Origin: Pandoraea anhela
GTDB lineage: Bacteria; Pseudomonadota; Gammaproteobacteria; Burkholderiales; Burkholderiaceae
DNA: 64,000 bases
Direction of reading: 5' to 3'
Assembly: GCF_902459655.1 (NCBI RefSeq)
Contig: NZ_CABPSB010000021.1
Coordinates: 1-64,000 of the forward strand
Shown here: positions 55,048 through 63,079 of the stretch, piece by piece
Position numbering within the stretch: position 1 is the first letter of the stretch
Layout of the letters: each line of letters begins with the position of its first letter
The notes under the pieces: model-generated
What the model was told of the DNA's origin: nothing
Databases searched by the model: none
The model's input: only the letters and a program-made list of their open reading frames with translations
Translations under genes and position numbers: made by a program

Positions 55048-55102
55048 CCTAACGGCATAACCGCATAACCGCATAACCGCATAACCGCATAACCGCTTAC
55101 CG
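55048..55102. repeat. 8-bp tandem repeat, five perfect CATAACCG units
   Basis: CCTAACGG, then five perfect CATAACCG units, then a partial CTTACCG. It lies between the origin-like sequence and the terminator of the ligase gene and shares core and left flank with the repeat at 36788-36819. Confidence 0.92.
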
Positions 55103-55132
55103 AGAGGCCCCCAGCTCACCGTGCAGGCAATA

Positions 55133-55158
55133 AAAAACCCCGCCAAGGCGGGGTTTCC
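55133..55158 (-). terminator. Terminator after the YbdK-type ligase gene
   Basis: CCCCGCC-TT-GGCGGGG on the minus strand is followed by TTTTTTATTG, 60 bases past the stop. Confidence 0.92.
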
Positions 55159-55216
55159 TCACACCGATCGCGCACCAGACGCGTAAAGCCAGTGCGGACC
55201 ATGGCAGACTTTCAGG

Positions 55217-56332
55217 TCATGCCGCCCATCGCAGGCATTGCTGCCGAACCATCTCGTTGAGCGACTTGGCCTCGGCGTGGATCTCGCGCAACCAGACCGC
55301 GTCGTTTTTGCCGGACGCCACCAACTGACGGATGTCGTCACACGCCGCTTCGGCTTCGAGTTTCACCGCATGAGGTTTGATGAGGTCCAGGGTCTTCGCG
55401 ATGTGGTCGCCCAGCATCGAGCGCTCGCCGGTCTGCGGATCGACGTAAGCGCCTTCCAGACCGAAACGGCAGGCCTCGAAGCGATTGAACGTATAGACGA
55501 GGTAATCGTCTTCGCTAAGCTCGAACGGGCGCTCGTTGAGCAGATAGTGGGCCAGAGACTGGATATAACAGGCGATAGCGGCCGCCCGATGGACCGACAA
55601 GGGGGTATCCATCACCCGAACCTCGATCGTGCCAAAGCCCGGTTTAGGACGGATATCCCAGTAAAAGTCCTTCATGCTCTCGACCACACCGGTCTTTACC
55701 ATCTTGTCGAAGTACGTCTCGAAGTCCGACCACTTGAGCACGAACGGCGCGCGACCCGACAACGGGAACGCAAAAACGGAGTTCAGGCGCGCCGAATGGA
55801 AGCCGGTATCCACCCCCTGCACGTAGGGCGACGAGGCCGACAGCGCAATGAAATGGGGGATGTAGCGCGACATGGCGTGCAGGAGGTACAACGCGCTGTC
55901 CGGATCCGGGCAACCGATGTGGACGTGCTGACCGAACACGGTGAACTGCTTGGCCAGATACCCGTAGAGCTCGGAGAGAAAGTGAAAGCGTGGCGAATCG
56001 TAGATCGTGCGCTCGCTCCAGCGCTGAAAGGCGTGCGTGCCCCCACCGCACAACCCGACGTTTAGTTGCTCGCTCGCCGCCACCAGCACGTCGCGCACGC
56101 GGGTGAGCTGGGAGACGGCGTCGCTATGGTGATGGCAGATATCGGTGGAAAGCTCGATCATGCTTTCGGTCATTTCCGGCTTGATATCGCCCGGATGCGA
56201 TTCCTTGGCGACGAGCCGCATGACGTCGGCCGCCGCCTTGGTCAGATCGTAATCGTGCCGATTGACGATCTGCATCTCCAGCTCCACCCCGAAGGTGCAG
56301 GGCTTGGAGGGAATGAATGCTTCTAGTGACAT
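55217..56332 (-). CDS. YbdK-type carboxylate-amine (glutamate-cysteine) ligase
   Basis: A 371-residue ATP-grasp-like ligase of the GCS2 family. It starts [13 protein letters not shown]-like ([13 protein letters not shown]) and shows the conserved [21 protein letters not shown] and [13 protein letters not shown] motifs of the metal and substrate site. Family members have weak glutamate-cysteine ligase activity in vitro, and the true substrate is unsettled. It starts four bases after the antiporter stop, so the two are co-translated; a role in thiol or stress homeostasis is possible. Confidence 0.92.
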   Translation of the reverse strand: MSLEAFIPSKPCTFGVELEMQIVNRHDYDLTKAAADVMRLVAKESHPGDIKPEMTESMIELSTDICHHHSDAVSQLTRVRDVLVAASEQLNVGLCGGGTHAFQRWSERTIYDSPRFHFLSELYGYLAKQFTVFGQHVHIGCPDPDSALYLLHAMSRYIPHFIALSASSPYVQGVDTGFHSARLNSVFAFPLSGRAPFVLKWSDFETYFDKMVKTGVVESMKDFYWDIRPKPGFGTIEVRVMDTPLSVHRAAAIACYIQSLAHYLLNERPFELSEDDYLVYTFNRFEACRFGLEGAYVDPQTGERSMLGDHIAKTLDLIKPHAVKLEAEAACDDIRQLVASGKNDAVWLREIHAEAKSLNEMVRQQCLRWAA

Positions 56333-56335
56333 GGC

Positions 56336-57541
56336 TTAATCCTTCCGTTCACCGACAAGGGCCAATGCCCAATAGACCACCAGCGGTCCGGCCAGTTGCA
56401 GCAGCGCAATGGCGCACATAACCACAGCCTTGAGCATCGGATCGAATTGAGGGTAGATGTCGTACGTGTCGGCGACGAGTACGAACGCGAGACTGGCCAT
56501 CGGGCACAGCGACAACCCGAGCGCGACGGCCTGCTTGTAACTGATACCGGCCTGGTGCGCGACGGCCACCGTGCCCACGACCTTGGCCGCGCCGCGAATG
56601 ACGATGATCGCCAACGCCGCCAGTCCGCCGAGGACGAGGTATTCCCACTGGAACGCCAGCGACGTCAGCACGAACAGCACCACGGCCAGCAGCCATCCGG
56701 CCGTGCCGAAATAGGCGGGCCATAACTGCGGCCGCTCATCCAGATTCCTGAAAATGATCCCGGCGAGCAGCAGCGTGAGCGAGTTCGGCAGCTTGAGCAT
56801 ATGCACCAGGGCAACCATCAGCATGATCAGACCGATGAGCATCACGAACGCGTGATGGTCCTGACTACCGAACTTCCGGAAGACCAGATTGCAGGCCTTG
56901 GCGAGCGCGAACGCCAGCACGATCGAGCCGATGAGCAGATACAGCGGATGGAACAGCACGACCCAGAAGCTGGAGTGGTACGCCTGGTGCATCCAGCCGT
57001 AGACCAGCTTGACCGCGACCACCGCGTACACGCTGTTGAGCGCGGCCAGCGCCAGCAAACGCTCCGTCACCTGCCCCTCGGCCCGAAGCTCGTTTTTCAG
57101 CTGGATGACGACCGCCGGGGAGGTCGCCATGCTGATGGATGCGATGAGGACCGCCGTGAGCGGCGATACGTTGAAGACTCGCAACACCGCGTAGACCGCG
57201 ATGAACGTGAGCAAAGCTTCGAGTGCACTGGTGACGATGATCCAGGGGTTGGCTCTCATCCATTTCAGGTTGAGGCGGCTGCCCAGTTCGAACAGCAGCA
57301 GGCCAAGCGCCAGATCGATCAGCAGCCGGATGGCCGCGCTCGTCTGCGCGTCCAGCATGGACGAAAGACCCAGGGTGCCACCGACCAGCCCGACTACCGC
57401 GTAACCGGTGATGCGCGGCAGGCGCAGTCTCCGGAAACAGATTTCCCCGGCAAGACCGGCAAATACCAATGCCAGCCCAGCGAAGAAAACGGGGTCGGGC
57501 GCCGGCGGCCAGCCCGGAAAAAGGGACAGTTCCGACGTCAT
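56336..57541 (-). CDS. Monovalent cation:proton antiporter (CPA2 family)
   Basis: A 401-residue inner-membrane protein with ~12 hydrophobic segments, similar to the Na+/H+ or K+/H+ exchanger domain of KefB/KefC. Features include LRLPRITGYAVVGLVGGTLG in the first helices and LIDLALGLLLFELGSRLNLKWM, and there is no C-terminal RCK domain. Start: ATG at 57541 gives a normal N-terminus; the longer frame from 57625 is less likely, and the ribosome-binding site is weak. It is coupled to the YbdK-type ligase downstream. KefC-type pumps are gated by glutathione, which makes the pairing with a GCS2-family ligase suggestive. Confidence 0.88.
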   Translation of the reverse strand: MTSELSLFPGWPPAPDPVFFAGLALVFAGLAGEICFRRLRLPRITGYAVVGLVGGTLGLSSMLDAQTSAAIRLLIDLALGLLLFELGSRLNLKWMRANPWIIVTSALEALLTFIAVYAVLRVFNVSPLTAVLIASISMATSPAVVIQLKNELRAEGQVTERLLALAALNSVYAVVAVKLVYGWMHQAYHSSFWVVLFHPLYLLIGSIVLAFALAKACNLVFRKFGSQDHHAFVMLIGLIMLMVALVHMLKLPNSLTLLLAGIIFRNLDERPQLWPAYFGTAGWLLAVVLFVLTSLAFQWEYLVLGGLAALAIIVIRGAAKVVGTVAVAHQAGISYKQAVALGLSLCPMASLAFVLVADTYDIYPQFDPMLKAVVMCAIALLQLAGPLVVYWALALVGERKD

Positions 57542-58090
57542 TAATGCTCGCTTTGCGCCGCTTGACGGCGCATCAAGTGGTGAAAAGGAAAGAAAGTCGC
57601 GCGCGGGGTTGTGGATAAAGGACAAATGCGCGACGAACCCGAAGGGTTGGGGTCATTTTGCCATACTCGGTTTTCTGGCCCTTCAAACGGTCGTCGCGAT
57701 GGCCGAAGGCCCGCCGTACGGGCATGTCCGGGGAGTTCGTCGAGGGAAGCCGGTTTCCTGCCCTGCCGACCGCGGCCGTCGATTGCCTCGGGATGCCTGA
57801 GATCGCAGTGAATTTCCATGACAGCCGGAAAGTGTCGGGGGCGAGCGCGGTAAGCGCGTCGCCCCCGCGTGGGGCGGGCTTTCCACCCCTATAGGGTCAG
57901 ATTCGATTTATTGGCCCGGTGCCGCTTTTTCGGAGAATGGATGCATGGGAGCGCAGTCCAAGTCCTTCAGGGGGACGTGAGAAACGGCCTCGACGCAGTT
58001 TCGTCTGACGATCCCGGCGGCACCTCGGGCATCTCAGGCATTGCAACGCATCTCGAGGCGCTTAGTGGCTTCAATCTGAGTCAATCTGAC
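57542..58090. other. Spacer with a perfect long hairpin
   Basis: About 550 bases without a supported gene. At 57837-57866 GGGGGCGAGCGC and GCGCGTCGCCCCC form a long, GC-rich hairpin with a GGTAA loop and one bulged base. It may end the mnmC transcript region or be a remnant of a repeat element; no T run follows on either strand. Nothing else was recognised. Confidence 0.5.
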
Positions 58091-60109
58091 TCAGACCTTC
58101 CGCAATGCCTGCATCAGATACCGCGCCGGATCGATGGCGTCCGCCAGATCGCTGCCGATGGGCCACGGCTCGCCTTCGAGCTGACTGGCGACGAGTTCGG
58201 CACACAGCGACGCGAAGACCAGTCCGCGGGAGCCGAACGCAAAGCTGGCGTACAGCCCGTCCAGACGCGGCAGATCCCGCAGATGGCCGCCGGACAGACG
58301 CCGCCGCTGCGGCTCGATCGCGCGCATGTCCGGCAACTGCCCCGCCATCGGCAGACGATCGGGAGCCAGCGCCCGGAAGGCCGTGCGTCCGCCCAATTCG
58401 GCGGCGGCGCGCTCGCTGGCCAGCCCGGCGTCGCCGAAGGCTTCCGCATGAGCCGGCAGTAACGCCGCCAGCCGGCGCAGATTGGCCTGATGATCGGCCA
58501 GACGCACCGTCTCGGCGGGATCGTCGAAGCCGTACGTCGCGCCGGTGACGGGGCCTGCGCCGGCGAGCGGCGACGGAGCCACATAGCCGTCGCCGCACAC
58601 GGGCACGCGAAGCGACGGCAGCGCGTCGGGCGGCAGGAAGGTCAGTTGCCCACGCACGCGCCTGACCGGCACGAATGCCGGATCGAGGTACGGCGCGAGC
58701 AGCTTCTGCGAGACGTCGGCGGCCGTCACCACAACCGCGTCGGCAACGGCCAGTTCGCGCCCGGTTTCGTCAAGCGCGGCCCAGCGCCCGTCGTCACGAC
58801 GCACCAGCTGCGCCACGCTCACGCCATAGCGTGCGTCGAGCGACGGACCCGCCGCGACCAGTTCCGCCCGGCAGAGCATGGCGGGCGCGAGCCAGCCACC
58901 CTCCGGATACCATACGCCGCCGTGGGTCAGCGTTTCTCCCGCGAGCGCGGAGGCTTGCGACGCGTCGACCCATTTCGCATACGCCTCCGGATACGCGTGC
59001 GCGGCCATGAGTTGCTGCAAGGCGTGCGCCTCGGCCTCGGTAGCGGCGACCTGAAGCAGGCCGTCGGCGCGTCCGGGCAGGCCTCCCGGCAGCGTGCGCC
59101 ATTGCGAGAGTGCGTAGAGAAAACCGGCGCGCGTCAGACGCGACAACACGTTGTCATCGGCCGAGAGTTGCGGATGGAAGACGCCGGCAGGGTTGCCCGA
59201 CGCCGCAGTGCCCGGCGCCTGCGCCCGCTCGAAGAGCCGGACGCGCCAGCCGCGTGCCACGAGACGTCGCGCCATCGCCGCGCCCGCCATGCCCGCACCG
59301 ACCACGATCGCTTCACGCGGGTGCGACGCCCGCGGCGTGGGGGCGGCGGGCGGATCGTAGCGGCGCATGCGATACGGCGGTGCGTAGGGCCCGGCGAGCA
59401 TCGAGCGTTTCGGCCCGTAACCGTGTTGGCGCGCGACCTGGAACCCGGCGGCAATCAGATCGCGCCGGACCTGTCCCACGGCGGTATATGTCGCCAGCGT
59501 CGCGCCGTCGCGCGCCAGCCGTCCCAACGTCTTGAAGATGTCCGGCGTCCAGATGTCGGGATTTTTCGACGGCGAGAAGCCGTCGAGATAGAAGGCGTCC
59601 GCCCCGACACGCAGCGACGGCAACAGCTCCGACGCATCGCCGAAGCCCACGCTCAGCACCACCCCCGGTGCGAGCTCCAGCCGGTGCCAACCCGCCACCG
59701 GCGACGGCCACATATCGCATAACCGCTGGACGAGCGGCGCGAGTTCGGTCATGCCGGGCTGCACGAGCATCGGTTCGAGCATGCGGCGCAGATCCAGCGC
59801 GCGGAATGGATGCTTCTCGACGGAGACGAAGTGCAGTCGGGCGGGCCGCTGCGGGTCGTCGCGCCATGCGGCCCAGGTCGCGAGGAAGTTCAGCCCCAGA
59901 CCGAAGCCGGTCTCGACAATGACGAATTGCCCGCGACCGCGCCAGCGCTCGGGCAAGCCGTTACCGCCGAGAAAGACGTACCGTGCCTGACCGAGTGCGC
60001 CGCCCGTGCTGTGATAGACGTCCTCGAAGGTGTCCGAATAAGGCGTGCCGTCTTCCGTGGTCGACGGCTGCGCAGGTGTGATCGGGCCAATGCCCGGACG
60101 GCGGCTCAT
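58091..60109 (-). CDS. mnmC: Bifunctional tRNA mnm5s2U34 biosynthesis enzyme
   Basis: A 672-residue cytoplasmic enzyme that completes 5-methylaminomethyl-2-thiouridine at the wobble base of tRNAs. The N-terminal half is the SAM-dependent methyltransferase (SDTFEDVYHSTGGALGQARYVFLGGNGLPERW, then FVIVETGFGLGLNFLATW at ~62-79). The C-terminal half is a FAD-dependent oxidoreductase (REAIVVGAGMAGAAMARRL from ~265) that removes the carboxymethyl group. Both domains look complete. The ATG overlaps the stop of the chloride channel gene (ATGA), so translation is coupled. Confidence 0.95.
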   Translation of the reverse strand: MSRRPGIGPITPAQPSTTEDGTPYSDTFEDVYHSTGGALGQARYVFLGGNGLPERWRGRGQFVIVETGFGLGLNFLATWAAWRDDPQRPARLHFVSVEKHPFRALDLRRMLEPMLVQPGMTELAPLVQRLCDMWPSPVAGWHRLELAPGVVLSVGFGDASELLPSLRVGADAFYLDGFSPSKNPDIWTPDIFKTLGRLARDGATLATYTAVGQVRRDLIAAGFQVARQHGYGPKRSMLAGPYAPPYRMRRYDPPAAPTPRASHPREAIVVGAGMAGAAMARRLVARGWRVRLFERAQAPGTAASGNPAGVFHPQLSADDNVLSRLTRAGFLYALSQWRTLPGGLPGRADGLLQVAATEAEAHALQQLMAAHAYPEAYAKWVDASQASALAGETLTHGGVWYPEGGWLAPAMLCRAELVAAGPSLDARYGVSVAQLVRRDDGRWAALDETGRELAVADAVVVTAADVSQKLLAPYLDPAFVPVRRVRGQLTFLPPDALPSLRVPVCGDGYVAPSPLAGAGPVTGATYGFDDPAETVRLADHQANLRRLAALLPAHAEAFGDAGLASERAAAELGGRTAFRALAPDRLPMAGQLPDMRAIEPQRRRLSGGHLRDLPRLDGLYASFAFGSRGLVFASLCAELVASQLEGEPWPIGSDLADAIDPARYLMQALRKV

Positions 60110-61947
60110 TCGTTCCCCCGCGCTTCGGTCACGATGTCAATGAGCGCCGGCAGCGACACTACGCCCAGCCATTGGCCATCGCCCCCCGCGACGGGCACCC
60201 AATCGGCGTGCATCTTGCCGACCGAGCGCAGTGCAGCGACCAGCGTCATGTCGCCGTCGAGCGCTTTGCACGGTGTGACGGCCTGCGTCCATCGTGCCGG
60301 TTCGCCCGTCGCCTGGCGTCGCCACCAGTTCGCCGCGTCGAGCGTGCCGATCAGACGGCCGTCCGGCGCGCGCACCACGAGGTTGCGGTAGCCGGATGCG
60401 ACGAAGCGCTCGCCAATCGCCTCCGAACTGTCGTCGGCGCTCACAATGGCATCGTTGTCCACGACCAGCGACGACAGACGCATCTCGCTGCCTTCGCCCG
60501 TCATCGACAACCAGCGGCCGGCCACCTGATTGCGATGCAACGATTTGGCGTAGACCGAGTCGGCCCGCAGTGTGTGCGCCGTCAGATAGGCGGTCACGCA
60601 AGCCAGCATGAGCGGGAGGACGACCTGATAACTGAGCGTCATCTCGAAGATCATCAGAATCGACATCAACGGCGCGTAAGTGGTGGCCGCGAGAAACGCC
60701 CCCATGCCGACGACGGCGTAGCTGCTCGCGACCGACGCCGTCGCCGGCGCAAGCGCATTCATCGCGAAACCGTAGAGGCTGCCGAGGGCGGCGCCGACGA
60801 AGAGCGTCGGCGTGAAGACCCCGCCGACCGCACCGGAACCGGCGGAGGACGCTGTCGCGAGCACCTTGAACACCAGCACCATCGCCAGCGCTTGCCACGC
60901 CCAGTGCGTATGCAGGATCGAGTTCACTACGCTGTAGCCGTTGCCCCAGACCTGCGGCACCTGCAACGACAGCACCCCCACGATGAGGCCGCCGAGGGCG
61001 AGGCGCAGGAACAGGGGGACGGGCAAGGCGCCGAAGCGCGCCTTGGCGGTGTCGAGCAGCCGCAGGAATAACGGGGCGAGCACGCCGGCCAGCAGGCCGA
61101 GGCCCATGTAAAAGAGGACTTCCCAGCCGGAGACGAAGTCGAAGCGCGGCATCTGATAGACCGCGTCGTAGCCGAGAAACTGACGGATGACGATATTGGC
61201 GATGACCGAAGCGACGACCAGCGGCCCGAGTGTGGCTGTGGAAATCGACCCGTAGACGATCTCGGAGATGAACAGCGCACCGGCAATCGGCGCGTTGTAG
61301 GCGGACGTGATGCCGGCCGTGGCGCCGCACGCGACAAGCAGCCGCAAACGCTCCGGAGGGAATGCGAGCATGCGACCGACGAGCGAGGCGAACATCGCGG
61401 CCAACTGCACCATCGGCCCTTCCCGTCCGATCGACGCGCCCGAGGCTACCGAGCACAACGACGACAGGCTTTTGACGAGCGTTTGACGCAGGCTCAGCAC
61501 TCCCGTGCCGATGGCGATCGCCTCCATATAGTCGTCGGCGCCCTTTTTCGGTACCCAGCGCGTGGCGTACTGAAGGATCAGCCCGGCGACGAGCCCACCG
61601 GCGCTCGGCAGGAGCAGGCGCTGCCACCCGTTCAGATTCTGTGCCAGTTCGACCATGCCGCCGCGATGTCCGGCAAGCAGAAATTGCAGGCCCGAGAGCG
61701 CTTCACGGAACGCGACGGTCGCCAACGCCCCCAGCAACCCGACGATGCCGGCCAGCAGCAACGTGATTTGCAGGGTGTTCGGCGCAAACTGTCGTCGCAC
61801 CCACACGACGACGGGCGATTTGGCCCAGGCGGACAGGGCTGGCACGGATAAGAGACGGTTGTTGTCGTAGTGGGCCTCATGGTATCGACCGACGCCTTTT
61901 TTTGAAAGCGGACCACCAGCCGATGATGCGGGCGGCAGACGTCTCAA
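60106..61947 (-). CDS. ClC-family chloride channel/antiporter with C-terminal CBS-like region
   Basis: A ~580-613-residue membrane protein of the ClC family. It has about 12 helices with the chloride-path motifs SGASIGREGPMVQ, the GSGIP-like AGSGAVGGVFTPTLF and YAVVGMGAFLAATTYAP, followed by a ~140-residue C-terminal part (SSLVVDNDAIVSADDSSEAIGERF...) that fits paired CBS-type sensing. It exchanges chloride and protons or conducts chloride. Start uncertain: TTG at 61947 gives the full frame; an in-frame GTG at 61845 (VPALSAWAK) is an alternative; neither has a clear ribosome-binding site. It overlaps mnmC by four bases. Confidence 0.9.
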   Translation of the reverse strand: MRRLPPASSAGGPLSKKGVGRYHEAHYDNNRLLSVPALSAWAKSPVVVWVRRQFAPNTLQITLLLAGIVGLLGALATVAFREALSGLQFLLAGHRGGMVELAQNLNGWQRLLLPSAGGLVAGLILQYATRWVPKKGADDYMEAIAIGTGVLSLRQTLVKSLSSLCSVASGASIGREGPMVQLAAMFASLVGRMLAFPPERLRLLVACGATAGITSAYNAPIAGALFISEIVYGSISTATLGPLVVASVIANIVIRQFLGYDAVYQMPRFDFVSGWEVLFYMGLGLLAGVLAPLFLRLLDTAKARFGALPVPLFLRLALGGLIVGVLSLQVPQVWGNGYSVVNSILHTHWAWQALAMVLVFKVLATASSAGSGAVGGVFTPTLFVGAALGSLYGFAMNALAPATASVASSYAVVGMGAFLAATTYAPLMSILMIFEMTLSYQVVLPLMLACVTAYLTAHTLRADSVYAKSLHRNQVAGRWLSMTGEGSEMRLSSLVVDNDAIVSADDSSEAIGERFVASGYRNLVVRAPDGRLIGTLDAANWWRRQATGEPARWTQAVTPCKALDGDMTLVAALRSVGKMHADWVPVAGGDGQWLGVVSLPALIDIVTEARGNE

Positions 61948-62225
61948 AACTGAGGAATGCTCAGGTAACGTAATTTTTCACCGAATCTTTTCCGAGGTGA
62001 GCGGAGCGGCACCGATGCATGACGAACGGATTGCCGGGGGCAGTGCCATTTAGCGTCGTGAATTCGCCAAACGGTGTTCGATGTCTGCATGTCTTGGTGC
62101 TGACTTCGATGTCGTCGATCGATTCGATGCGCGGTGGATTGCGCGCAGGAACGCCCTGCCGTCACCTCCCTGCGGACCCAGATGCCGCAAGAAACTGAAT
62201 GATGCTCAGATAAAGTGTTTTTTTC
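61946..62225. repeat. Imperfect 34-bp direct repeat pair
   Basis: Positions 61946-61979 and 62191-62225 share AAACTGA, ATGCTCAG, TAA.GT and TTTTTC in order and at almost identical spacing. Both contain a small hairpin (CTGAG/CTCAG) before the T run. Two near-copies of one motif at a 245-base distance may be regulatory or a duplicated terminator. Confidence 0.75.
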
Positions 62226-62544
62226 AGCTATCGCCAGCGTTCGTCGGCGCACCGGCGGTGCTTGCGTGCGTCACGGGAAACCGATTCGACACGCGCCCGC
62301 CCTGCGCCGATTTCGGCAACCTGTTTTTTCCCCCGCTGCCGGCCACGTTTCCCCTACCGGCATGCGATGGATTCTATTTTTCGCCCCCCGACAGCGTGGA
62401 ATCCGAACGCGTCCTGACCGGTCGGGCGGACGGTAAATCCGAGGCCGAGCAGCGCCTTCAATGTTCCATCGCATCGCTGGTCACATTCCACGCGGTGAAA
62501 TAGAATGGCGCGCAATCGAATTGGAACTCAAGCGTCATACCCGA
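61980..62544. other. Gene-poor spacer before ohrR
   Basis: Apart from the second copy of the 34-bp repeat, no gene or known element could be supported. The frames here are mostly Arg/Pro-rich and have no good start. The promoter of ohrR must lie toward the right end. Confidence 0.5.
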
Positions 62545-63000
62545 ATGGCAGTTAGCAAAAAGACCGCACAAAAAGCGCCCGTGTGTCTGGAAGATCAGCT
62601 GGGCTTCGCGTTGTACTCGGCTTCGCTGGCGATGACAAAGGCGCACAAGCCGATGCTCGACAGACTCGGTCTGACCTACTCCCAGTACCTCGCGATGGTC
62701 GTGCTCTGGGAGCAGGACGACATTGCCGTCAACCAGCTTGGCGCCCGTCTCGGCCTCGACTCCGGCACGCTCACACCATTGCTGAAAAGACTGGAAATCA
62801 TGGGGCTTTTGACGCGTCGCCGTGGCGAGGAGGACGAGCGTCAGGTGTTTATCGACCTGACGCCCCGTGGTGTGAATCTGCGTCGTGAAGCGCGTCAGGT
62901 GCCTGCGCAAATTCAGGCCGCCACCGGTCAGTCCGATGCCGCGCAGAAGACGCTTCGCAACCTGCTTCTGCAACTGCGCGATACGCTCAATGACGCCTGA
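62545..63000 (+). CDS. ohrR: OhrR-type organic-peroxide-sensing MarR regulator
   Basis: A 151-residue winged-helix repressor. The reactive cysteine C14 in CLEDQLGFALYSASLAMTKAHKP, close to the N-terminus, matches OhrR, whose oxidation by organic hydroperoxides releases DNA. Y and H positions around LGLTYSQYLAMVVLWEQDDI also fit. The ATG at 62545 is preferred; a longer frame from 62461 lacks a good start. The usual partner ohr is not seen adjacent; it may lie elsewhere. Confidence 0.92.
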   Translation: MAVSKKTAQKAPVCLEDQLGFALYSASLAMTKAHKPMLDRLGLTYSQYLAMVVLWEQDDIAVNQLGARLGLDSGTLTPLLKRLEIMGLLTRRRGEEDERQVFIDLTPRGVNLRREARQVPAQIQAATGQSDAAQKTLRNLLLQLRDTLNDA

Positions 63001-63001
63001 C

Positions 63002-63040
63002 AAAAAATAACGCGCGCTTCCCGAAGGAAAAACGCGCGTC
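63002..63040 (-). terminator. Terminator between ohrR and the DedA-type gene
   Basis: ACGCGCG (63010-63016) and CGCGCGT (63033-63039) pair around a 16-base loop that has its own inner stem (TTCCCGAAGGAA); on the minus strand TTATTTTTTG follows. It can end the DedA-type gene and, less well, ohrR. Confidence 0.75.
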
Positions 63041-63079
63041 ATTCAGTTGTGCGCAATCGAATGCACCGCCAGTGAAATT

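Larger units (their letters stand above)
53740..55132. other. Origin-like AT-richer spacer without genes
   Basis: About 1.4 kb with no credible gene, less GC-rich than its surroundings. The frames are short and basic. It contains the DnaA-box cluster at 54585-54815, an AT-rich stretch after it and a tandem 8-bp repeat at 55048-55102. Function as a second origin element is inferred. Confidence 0.65.
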
